Translations under genes and position numbers: made by a program
Notes under the pieces: generated by a model
What the model saw: the letters and a program-made list of their open reading frames with translations, nothing else
Told to the model about the DNA's origin: nothing
The model's database searches: none
Shown: positions 1-4,863 of the stretch, one piece after another
Position numbering within the stretch: position 1 is the stretch's first letter
Layout: the number at the start of each line of letters is the position of its first letter
Source of the DNA: Fidelibacterota bacterium
Lineage (GTDB): Bacteria; Fidelibacterota; Marinisomatia; SCGC-AAA003-L08; D37C17
Length of the DNA stretch: 6,886 nt
Assembly: GCA_012964845.1 (NCBI GenBank)
Contig: DTTG01000182.1
Coordinates: forward strand, 1-6,886
Direction of reading: 5' to 3'

Positions 1-248
1 CTCATATTATTTAAGTTAAGCTGTTTAATCTTATAATATTTTGATCCAGTACTATCATCTATAAAATCAGTCGTTGTTATTCTGTCAATGACATCTTCAT
101 TTTCTATTGAATTATTTAATAAAACTAAATTATCAATAAATTGCTGGTCATTAGTGTGATAGTCAATAGAAGGAGGAGGGGTAATGGGACTATCTTCTCC
201 ACAAGAGTACAAGAGAATGACGAGAATAATGGTCAGATTTTTTTGCAT
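1..248 (-). CDS. Putative secreted lipoprotein, N-terminal part only (runs off the left edge)
   Basis: Reading the minus strand from the ATG at 248 gives 82 open codons with no stop up to the window edge, so only the N terminus is seen. Residues 1-15 form a short signal peptide (MQKN followed by the hydrophobic stretch LTIILVILLYS), with a lipobox L13-Y14-S15 before Cys16. Signal peptidase II processing and lipid attachment at Cys16 are therefore expected. The mature start is C-G-E-D-S, then a Pro-rich linker (ITPPPS) and an acidic, Asn/Asp-rich region. The last visible residues (KIKQLNLNN) would fit the beginning of a leucine-rich repeat, but too little is present to claim that. A clear AAGGA lies at 256-260 (minus strand), 7 nt before the ATG. 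The gene diverges from the MORN_2 gene at 520 across a region with CRP/FNR-like sites. Function unknown; localisation to the cell envelope is the only supported inference. Confidence 0.75.
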   Translation of the reverse strand, partial: MQKNLTIILVILLYSCGEDSPITPPPSIDYHTNDQQFIDNLVLLNNSIENEDVIDRITTTDFIDDSTGSKYYKIKQLNLNNM

Positions 249-369
249 TTTATAATCCTTTAATTCAATGAACGTTTTGGCAATTAAATTTACATGTGAT
301 TGCAGTAATACTAATATGAGATTTTTTAGGCTATAAAAAAATTATCCCATTAATAAATCGCTCTTTTTT

Positions 370-385
370 CGTGATCTGTGTCATT
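370..385. promoter_or_regulatory. CRP/FNR-family-like operator, site 1
   Basis: The dyad GTGA-N6-TCAT (371-384, centre 377.5) resembles the TGTGA-N6-TCACA recognition pattern of the CRP/FNR family, with one imperfect half-site. Read on the minus strand it matches site 2 at 11 of 14 core positions (shared TGAC and AGATCAC). Its centre lies about 43 bp upstream of the inferred start of the leftward lipoprotein promoter, close to the class II activator position. Identity of the regulator is not determinable. Confidence 0.45.
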
Positions 386-429
386 TTTTGATAAAATATG
401 GCACTTATCGACGGTGTTGAATTGTATTT

Positions 430-445
430 TGTGACGTAGATCACC
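430..445. promoter_or_regulatory. CRP/FNR-family-like operator, site 2
   Basis: TGTGA-CGTAGA-TCACC (430-445, centre 437.5) matches 9 of the 10 half-site positions of the E. coli CRP consensus TGTGA-N6-TCACA. It lies 41.5 bp upstream of a start inferred at about 479 from the weak -10 TAATTT (467-472), which is the classical class II activator position for the rightward MORN_2 gene. The match is visible directly; binding and the transcription start are inferred. Confidence 0.55.
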
Positions 446-519
446 TATCAGTCATCGAGGGTAGGGTAATTTTTACCGTTGTGAAAGAAGAGTTAACAAA
501 TATTCAATTCTAAGAAGAA

Positions 520-795
520 ATGCAGAAAAATCTAAAAAAGAACGGATATCATAGAATATTAAACCAAAAGACCGGTCGATTAAAATTAGTTAAACATTAT
601 AAGAACGGGCTTGTCCATGGGAAAATTATATACTATTGGGATAATGGTCAAATTCGCCTTACCGGTCAATATGACAAAATGCACCGAATTGGTACTTGGA
701 GAACCTATGAGAGCAATGGAATTCTTATCCGTGAAGAAAACTACGATCGCAAAGATACACAGCAGACCAATCAACTGGTACTCTTACCACTTTAA
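520..795 (+). CDS. Small MORN_2 repeat protein (YwqK-like)
   Basis: This 91-residue protein carries MORN_2-type repeats of the Y-x-N-G-x-x-H/x-G-x-x-x-x-Y/W-x-x-N-G-x pattern. The clearest unit is residues 27-49 (YKNGLVHGKIIYYWDNGQ), a second is at about 51-74 (YDKMHRIGTWRTYESNG), and a degenerate first unit precedes at about 10-26. Such repeats form short beta-hairpins. In databases they are often labelled 'toxin-antitoxin system YwqK family antitoxin', a name that does not establish function. There is no signal peptide or membrane segment, so a cytoplasmic protein is expected; many larger relatives are exported or lipoproteins. The start is supported only by a purine-rich AAGAAG at about 512-517. 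The gene is monocistronic: divergent from the lipoprotein gene and convergent with the aldehyde dehydrogenase, whose stop lies 7 bp away. No partner toxin is adjacent. Role unknown. Confidence 0.75.
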   Translation: MQKNLKKNGYHRILNQKTGRLKLVKHYKNGLVHGKIIYYWDNGQIRLTGQYDKMHRIGTWRTYESNGILIREENYDRKDTQQTNQLVLLPL

Positions 796-802
796 CCTAC
801 TA

Positions 803-2272
803 TCAGGAATACTGCCACTTAATCAATTTGCGTAGTACCTGAGCAAACTTTTTACTCCTTTTATACCACCAAAACTCTGCCTTAAAAGAAATTCGATTAT
901 CCATATAACTTTTCTGATGGCTAAATGCTCTCAGTCCTTCTTTTCCATGAACCTTTCCCATCCCGCTGAGTCCTTTTCCTCCAAATGGAAGGTCTGCAAT
1001 TCCGTAATGGGTCAATACATCATTAATTGATACCACCCCTGCATTAATTCGACGGGAAATAAAATTGATTCGTTTTCTACTTTTGCCAAAAACAGAAGCA
1101 CTCAGTCCATAGCCCGTCTTATTTGCCAATTCTATTGCATCATTATCAGATTGAAAGGGGTGAATTGTCATCACAGGTCCAAAGGTCTCCTCTTGCAGTA
1201 TTTTAGCCTCAAATGGCGGATTTACCACCAAACAAGGGGGAATAAAGCGACCTTCATCCGCATTTCCTTCAAACACATCCGAATTATTTTTTGCTTCACT
1301 CACCTGATCTCTAATCTTTTCCAAACTGACATCCACAGAAATAGCTCCAATAGGTGTCTCTCCTTTACCTGAGGATAGAGTTTGAATTTCCCTCTTTAAT
1401 TTTTCAACTACTTCAGGATATACCTTCTCATGAGCAAAAATCCGCTCAACAGAAATGCAGGTTTGCCCCGCATTGCTGAGCCCTCCCCATATCGCAGCAT
1501 CTACAGATCTGTCTATATCTGCATCTTCTAAAATGATCATAGGGTCTTTACCCCCCAGTTCAAGAATGACTGGTTTAAACAGAGGAGCACAGGCTTCTGC
1601 AATTTTTCGACCGATTGCCGTACTGCCCGTAAAACAAATCACATCCGTAAATGGAGAAGTTACCAAGGCATTTCCAATTTCTCCTGCACCATAGACTGGT
1701 TGAAATAGCTCGGGTCGTTCTGTGGATTCATCCCACACCCTTTTTAAAAGCTGAGTAGTTAAGGGAGTATGCTCAGATGGTTTTAATACTACTGTATTCC
1801 CTGCCAGTAATGCCTCAACCAGTGGAGATACCGTAAGGATGAGGGGATAATTCCAGGGAGAAATAATACCAGCAACACCCATGGGTTCATATTCTACCCA
1901 GGCTTTCCGGGTTTTCAGAATTCCGCTCCGACGGCTTCTTTTCCCCAATGCTTCATAGAGATGATGGGAAGATTGCTTTATATGCTCCAGAGATATGAAA
2001 ACTTCCATTAATCCTTCATCTGGCTTCTTCCCTGTTTCTGAACAAATGGTATCGATAAATTCATCCGTTCGTCTTACAATACCCTTTTGTAACTGTGTCA
2101 TTAGTTTTTGACGACGGAAGAAACTGCTGTAATTATATTTTTCTGCCTCTGTTTTTGCTTTTTGAAGAATGGAGTCCAACTCTTGGAGGGTTGTCATGGA
2201 AATATTAGTGATATCTTCACCGGTTGCAGGATTAAACACCTCCATTGTATTATTTGAAATACGTACGCTCAT
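803..2272 (-). CDS. NAD(P)+-dependent aldehyde dehydrogenase (SSADH/GabD2-like subgroup)
   Basis: This complete 489-residue aldehyde dehydrogenase, of the usual family length, oxidises an aldehyde to a carboxylic acid with NAD(P)+. Motifs in order are SPWNYP with the oxyanion Asn141, KPSE with Lys164, FTGST at 214-218 (nucleotide loop), ELGGK at 238-242 with the general base Glu238, NAGQTC with the nucleophile Cys272, EETFGP with Glu362, and PFGGKGLSGMG at 429-439. The pattern around GVAGIISPWNYPL and SNAGQTCISVERI resembles the GabD2 and dialdehyde-dehydrogenase-like branch, but substrate cannot be assigned. The C terminus (about 460-489) is a basic, aromatic tail (FWWYKRSKK...LRKLIKWQYS) that may bind membranes. 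The start is set by family alignment; no Shine-Dalgarno sequence is evident before the ATG. The gene is last in a hydrolase-GMC-ALDH series, 223 bp after GMC, suggesting it removes the aldehyde made by that oxidase or dehydrogenase (inference). Confidence 0.93.
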   Translation of the reverse strand: MSVRISNNTMEVFNPATGEDITNISMTTLQELDSILQKAKTEAEKYNYSSFFRRQKLMTQLQKGIVRRTDEFIDTICSETGKKPDEGLMEVFISLEHIKQSSHHLYEALGKRSRRSGILKTRKAWVEYEPMGVAGIISPWNYPLILTVSPLVEALLAGNTVVLKPSEHTPLTTQLLKRVWDESTERPELFQPVYGAGEIGNALVTSPFTDVICFTGSTAIGRKIAEACAPLFKPVILELGGKDPMIILEDADIDRSVDAAIWGGLSNAGQTCISVERIFAHEKVYPEVVEKLKREIQTLSSGKGETPIGAISVDVSLEKIRDQVSEAKNNSDVFEGNADEGRFIPPCLVVNPPFEAKILQEETFGPVMTIHPFQSDNDAIELANKTGYGLSASVFGKSRKRINFISRRINAGVVSINDVLTHYGIADLPFGGKGLSGMGKVHGKEGLRAFSHQKSYMDNRISFKAEFWWYKRSKKFAQVLRKLIKWQYS

Positions 2273-2294
2273 GAGTGATTAATTTACGGAGAAT

Positions 2295-2322
2295 GTAGTT
2301 GTTAGTTGGTAGTTGTTAGTTG
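2295..2322 (+). repeat. Tandem repeat: perfect 14-bp duplication (four heptamers)
   Basis: GTAGTTGTTAGTTG at 2295-2308 is repeated without change at 2309-2322. Each 14-mer is itself two heptamers that differ at one base (GTAGTTG, TTAGTTG), so the block is four units of KTAGTTG. It lies about 23 bp upstream of the aldehyde dehydrogenase start and would be in its leader if transcription begins further upstream. Confidence 0.9.
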
Positions 2323-2360
2323 CGGGAGTTAGATAATTATTTATCATAGTTTCTCGGGGG

Positions 2361-2409
2361 TAGGTTCTAGGTACTGGGAGCTAGTTACTAGATACTAGGA
2401 TTTAAGATT
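2361..2409 (+). repeat. Degenerate heptamer array, seven units, plus orientation
   Basis: Reading every 7 bases from 2361 gives TAGGTTC, TAGGTAC, TGGGAGC, TAGTTAC, TAGATAC, TAGGATT, TAAGATT. All seven start with T, six have G at position 3, and no insertion or deletion breaks the register over 49 bp. The approximate consensus is T-R-G-G-W-W-C. Confidence 0.8.
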
Positions 2410-2422
2410 GCAGAATTCATCA

Positions 2423-2486
2423 TTTCCTATTTCCTGCTCCCATTTTCCCCAGATCCAAGTACCAAACACCCAGAACCCAAATCTTA
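2423..2486 (-). repeat. Degenerate heptamer array, minus orientation
   Basis: On the minus strand from 2486 downward the register gives TAAGATT, TGGGTTC, TGGGTGT, TTGGTAC, TTGGATC, TGGGGAA. After a 2-base slip come TGGGAGC (2442-2436), a 6-base AGGAAA, and TAGGAAA (2429-2423). The consensus is the same as in the 2361-2409 block but inverted, so the two arrays face each other across a short unique core (about 2410-2422). TGGGAGC and TAAGATT occur exactly in both arrays. Confidence 0.75.
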
Positions 2487-2495
2487 CTTTACTCC

Positions 2496-4067
2496 CTACT
2501 TTTCCGGAAACCGGCTCATAGCATATTCTGCCATGGCGGTAATGGTGAGGCTGGGGTTCACACCTAAATTAGATGGGATGGAGGATCCATCCACTACATA
2601 CAATCCGGGGTAATTAAAAACTTCAAAATTCCCATCAATTACTCCTGATTCAGAGTCAATTCCCATAATGGCTCCCCCCAGAATATGCGCCGTTGTGGGG
2701 ATACCAAAAATAGAATCCATATAACTGGTGAGGGCAACTCCCCCTGTTTTTTGAATAATTGTCTCTGCCGTTTTTTCTCCAATGGGGATATGGGAAGGTA
2801 TTTTCTCACCGGTATTAGAGTGGCTGTTCATGGATTTTTTCCCCAAGCGCCACCAACGAGGTTTATAATTCAGCTTTAAATAATTATTCACCGGCTGCAT
2901 AACCAATAGAATAATCGTTTTCTTAGCCCAATTTATGGGAAATAAATTGCTCATAAATTGCAGAGGGGATCTAACAATTGAAATGCCCCACCGTATAAAC
3001 CCCGGAAGAGGTATTTTTCGATCTGGTAAAAGAGTTGTCAATAACGCCATTGCAGATTGACCCTGCCCATATCGTACCGTTTCAATGTGAGTATTTTCAT
3101 CAGGGTGAAATCCTGCTGAAATGGCAATTCCCTTGGTGAAATCTTCTGCTGGTGGCTTAGTCAGTTTTACCGCAAGAATTGCCTCCGAATTGGTTCTTAC
3201 AAAATCTCCTAATTTGTGAGAAATTTCATTAAGGCTGCCATTATCCCGGCATTTCAGTAGCAGTTTGACCGTTCCCATTACTCCACCAGATAAAATGACT
3301 TTTTTAGATTGAAGTTTTTGAGTGGGTCTATTTATTCCAGTTGATTTCCGGATGGTAAGCTGGTATCCACCGTCTTCTAAGGGATGAATATTTTGTACTT
3401 CCTGCTCAGGTAAGATGGTTACTCCCAATTGTTCTGCCAGGTAGAGGTAGTTCTTATCCAATGTATTTTTGGCATTATAGCGGCAGCCCACCATACAGCC
3501 GCCACATAGAGTGCAACCAGACCGTTCAGGTCCCTTTCCATCAAAATAGGGGTCAGCTGCTTTTTTACCATTTTCACCGAAATATACCCCTACATCTACA
3601 CTGTGGAAAGTATCTCCCTTTCCCATGAGGTGAGCGCAGTCACTCAAAAGTTTGTCTGTTTCCCCTTGATATTTTGCAGGAGTTGCACCAAGCATCTGTT
3701 TTGCTTTTTCATAAAAAGGTGCCAGCTTGTCCTTCCAATTTGAACCGGGCCAATTACCACTGTCAAATGCTTGATCGGGCGGTACTAATAATGTATTGGC
3801 ATATACAAGGCTCCCTCCGCCAACCCCTGCGCCATGGAGAATGAATACATCTTTCAATAAGGTCATACATTGAATGCCATATAAAAATAGGCGGGGCATC
3901 CAGAAATATTTACGCAGATTCCAATTGGTCTTTGGAAAATCTTCCGTACGATAGCGTTTCCCCTTTTCAATCACCAAAACTTTATAACCCTTTTCAGCTA
4001 ATCGGAGGGCTGATACTGACCCACCAAATCCGGAACCCACAATTATGACATCCCAATCATGTTTCAT
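2496..4067 (-). CDS. GMC-family FAD oxidoreductase, cholesterol-oxidase-type
   Basis: This 523-residue flavoprotein has the length and motif order of the cholesterol oxidase/ChoD-like branch of GMC oxidoreductases, which oxidise alcohols (sterols, long-chain or other) to ketones or aldehydes. An FAD-binding Rossmann motif lies at 11-16 (GSGFGG), with Glu34 ending the second strand (VLVIEKG). The second flavin motif is HGAGVGGGSLVYAN at 78-91. A cysteine cluster C185-x2-C188-x2-C191-x3-C195 precedes RYNAKNTLDKNYL. The C-terminal substrate domain has TAHILGG with candidate catalytic His461, and VVDGSSIPSNLGVNPSLTIT with Asn504. A hydrophobic and basic patch (about 357-407) may contact membrane or a greasy substrate. 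There is no signal peptide. The ATG overlaps the stop of the upstream hydrolase gene (ATGA), implying translational coupling; AAAGGAGA lies 13 nt upstream, inside that gene. Whether it is an O2-using oxidase or a dehydrogenase with another acceptor cannot be told. Confidence 0.9.
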   Translation of the reverse strand: MKHDWDVIIVGSGFGGSVSALRLAEKGYKVLVIEKGKRYRTEDFPKTNWNLRKYFWMPRLFLYGIQCMTLLKDVFILHGAGVGGGSLVYANTLLVPPDQAFDSGNWPGSNWKDKLAPFYEKAKQMLGATPAKYQGETDKLLSDCAHLMGKGDTFHSVDVGVYFGENGKKAADPYFDGKGPERSGCTLCGGCMVGCRYNAKNTLDKNYLYLAEQLGVTILPEQEVQNIHPLEDGGYQLTIRKSTGINRPTQKLQSKKVILSGGVMGTVKLLLKCRDNGSLNEISHKLGDFVRTNSEAILAVKLTKPPAEDFTKGIAISAGFHPDENTHIETVRYGQGQSAMALLTTLLPDRKIPLPGFIRWGISIVRSPLQFMSNLFPINWAKKTIILLVMQPVNNYLKLNYKPRWWRLGKKSMNSHSNTGEKIPSHIPIGEKTAETIIQKTGGVALTSYMDSIFGIPTTAHILGGAIMGIDSESGVIDGNFEVFNYPGLYVVDGSSIPSNLGVNPSLTITAMAEYAMSRFPEK

Positions 4068-4684
4068 TTTGATTGAATTTTCTCCTTTAATTTGCGGATA
4101 AATTCCACACCTATTTTATGTTTGCCTTTATATAATAGCAATTCCGCATTTGCCCCTTGCGCCAATAGTTTATTAAACGCATTTTGTGATGATTCTACAG
4201 GTACCCTGTCATCTTCCGTTCCATGCCCTATGAGAATAGGAGTATTTTTCTGGGAACTGTGAAATCTTTCACCATTATATTCTGGCTGGCGTAAAAAACC
4301 TGCAATGGGAAAAACACCCCCTAATGGTTCATGTAAAAATAATACAAAATCAAAGCAGACCAATCCACCCTGAGAAAATCCCATTACAAATATTTTTCTT
4401 GAGTCATATATTTTAAATAATTCACCAAAAAAATCATTGAGTAAACGCCTGGGTTCATCAATTTCCCATTGTCCATTTGATTTTTCATAGGACCAACTAA
4501 AGCCTTCCCCATTTTTAACTGGAAATGGCGCTTCTAATAAATACCAGCCAACATTTTTTATATTCATTGATTTAATGAGGGGATACATGCTATTGCAGTC
4601 TCCCTGCCAGCCATGAATAGCAACGATAGCTTTTTGTGAAGCATCCCCTATTTCATGTAAATCATATTGAAGTTTTGTATTCAT
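4064..4684 (-). CDS. Alpha/beta-hydrolase, phospholipase/carboxylesterase family
   Basis: A compact serine hydrolase of the Abhydrolase_2 type that cleaves carboxylic esters or similar bonds. I start it at the ATG at 4684, giving 206 residues; an in-frame GTG three codons upstream (4693) would give 209, and neither has a good Shine-Dalgarno sequence. With 209-residue numbering, the oxyanion region is IHGWQG at 26-31. The nucleophile elbow is GFSQG with Ser107, the acid is Asp161 in HGTEDDRVP, and the base is His192 in GKHKIG. All triad members are present. There is no signal peptide, so it is cytoplasmic. It is the first gene of the minus-strand cluster and overlaps the GMC gene by 4 bp, suggesting that it supplies an alcohol by ester cleavage (inference). 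An out-of-frame ATG at 4695 opens a four-codon reading frame ending in a TGA that overlaps the chosen start. Confidence 0.87.
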   Translation of the reverse strand: MNTKLQYDLHEIGDASQKAIVAIHGWQGDCNSMYPLIKSMNIKNVGWYLLEAPFPVKNGEGFSWSYEKSNGQWEIDEPRRLLNDFFGELFKIYDSRKIFVMGFSQGGLVCFDFVLFLHEPLGGVFPIAGFLRQPEYNGERFHSSQKNTPILIGHGTEDDRVPVESSQNAFNKLLAQGANAELLLYKGKHKIGVEFIRKLKEKIQSK

Positions 4685-4705
4685 AATCTGCACATTAATT
4701 TAAGG

Positions 4706-4793
4706 AGAAATTTACAAATTGAATGGATACATAAATTGGTATATATTTATCTTTTATTTGTGAAAATAAATTCCATTTCCAACGTAAATTTCT
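4706..4793. repeat. Perfect 10-bp inverted repeat flanking promoter P1
   Basis: AGAAATTTAC (4706-4715) is the exact reverse complement of GTAAATTTCT (4784-4793), with 68 bp between. Each arm is itself close to the palindrome GTAAATTTAC, which would suit a dimeric regulator. The pair encloses the P1 -35 and -10. The AT-rich context raises the chance of coincidence. Confidence 0.4.
4719..4747 (+). promoter_or_regulatory. Candidate sigma-70-like promoter P1 for pnt operon
   Basis: TTGAAT (4719-4724) and TATATT (4742-4747) are separated by exactly 17 bp, matching the -35/-10 consensus at 4 of 6 and 5 of 6 positions. The start would be near 4754, leaving a leader of about 110 nt. Assigned by eye in AT-rich sequence, where chance matches are common. 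Confidence 0.45.
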
Positions 4794-4804
4794 TTCTGAA
4801 TTTT

Positions 4805-4833
4805 TTGCTTGAATTTAAACATTTCCATAAAAT
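4805..4833 (+). promoter_or_regulatory. Candidate sigma-70-like promoter P2 for pnt operon
   Basis: TTGCTT (4805-4810) and TAAAAT (4828-4833) are spaced by 17 bp. The -10 is good (5 of 6) and the -35 is weaker. The start would be near 4840, giving a short leader of about 24 nt ending in the pntAA ribosome-binding site AGGAG (4851-4855). Confidence 0.35.
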
Positions 4834-4863
4834 AATCCATTATTTGAATCAGGAGTACAACAA

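Larger units (their letters stand above)
249..519. promoter_or_regulatory. Divergent intergenic control region
   Basis: This 271-bp AT-rich gap separates the leftward lipoprotein gene from the rightward MORN_2 gene. It holds two CRP/FNR-like dyads, listed separately. A GATAAT on the minus strand (346-341) could be the -10 of the lipoprotein promoter, with a start near 334 and an 86-nt leader. On the plus strand a weaker TAATTT (467-472) could be the -10 for the MORN_2 gene, with a start near 479. Neither has a good -35, as expected for activator-dependent promoters. Further dyads are GATAA(390-394)/TTATC(405-409) and GGTAA(465-469)/TTACC(473-477). Promoter positions are inferred by eye. Confidence 0.5.
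2273..2495. other. 223-bp intergenic region dominated by degenerate heptamer repeats
   Basis: This gap between the GMC gene and the aldehyde dehydrogenase gene, both on the minus strand, has no coding sequence that I can support. It holds three heptamer blocks (listed separately), a small dyad GATAA(2332-2336)/TTATC(2341-2345), and no convincing promoter for the aldehyde dehydrogenase. A minus-strand TATGAT near 2343-2348 could be a -10, but there is no matching -35. Its base composition is strongly asymmetric: G/T/A-rich on the plus strand up to about 2400, C-rich afterwards. Confidence 0.7.
4685..4863. promoter_or_regulatory. Divergent promoter region between hydrolase and pntAA
   Basis: This very AT-rich region separates the leftward hydrolase-GMC cluster from the rightward transhydrogenase operon. 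Plus-strand promoter candidates and a 10-bp inverted repeat are listed separately. I could not find a convincing minus-strand promoter for the hydrolase gene; TTGGAA (minus, 4782-4777) has only poor -10 partners. No protein-coding gene is supported here. Confidence 0.6.

Noticed and set aside
238..540. Both divergent genes begin M-Q-K-N-L, hinting at an inverted duplication
   Set aside because: The similarity stops after five Lys/Asn-rich codons and the upstream DNA is not an inverted copy, so chance in AT-rich sequence is the simpler explanation.
776..789. Hairpin TGGTA-CTCT-TACCA at the end of the MORN_2 gene as a terminator
   Set aside because: Only a 5-bp stem, inside the coding sequence, and not followed by a U-rich run on either strand.
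586..835. Other open frames over the MORN_2 gene on both strands
   Set aside because: They are shadows: the frame at 520 shows MORN_2 repeat spacing, while these show no recognisable pattern.
2361..2486. Insertion-sequence remnant with terminal inverted repeats
   Set aside because: No transposase fragment, no clean terminal repeats and no target-site duplication are visible. The inversion is explained by two heptamer arrays in opposite orientation. Kept only as a MITE-like possibility.
2295..2486. CRISPR array
   Set aside because: Units are 7 bp, adjacent and degenerate with no spacers, and no cas gene is nearby.
4681..4695. Four-codon leader frame (ATG-TGC-AGA-TTA-TGA) overlapping the hydrolase start as a regulatory uORF
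   Set aside because: No Shine-Dalgarno sequence precedes it and such short frames are frequent by chance; noted only as a feature of the start region.
4702..4734. AAGGAG followed by ATG-GAT-ACA-TAA on the plus strand
   Set aside because: A good Shine-Dalgarno-like string but the frame ends after three codons and the spacing is long. It also overlaps the P1 promoter -35, so it is unlikely to be in a transcript.
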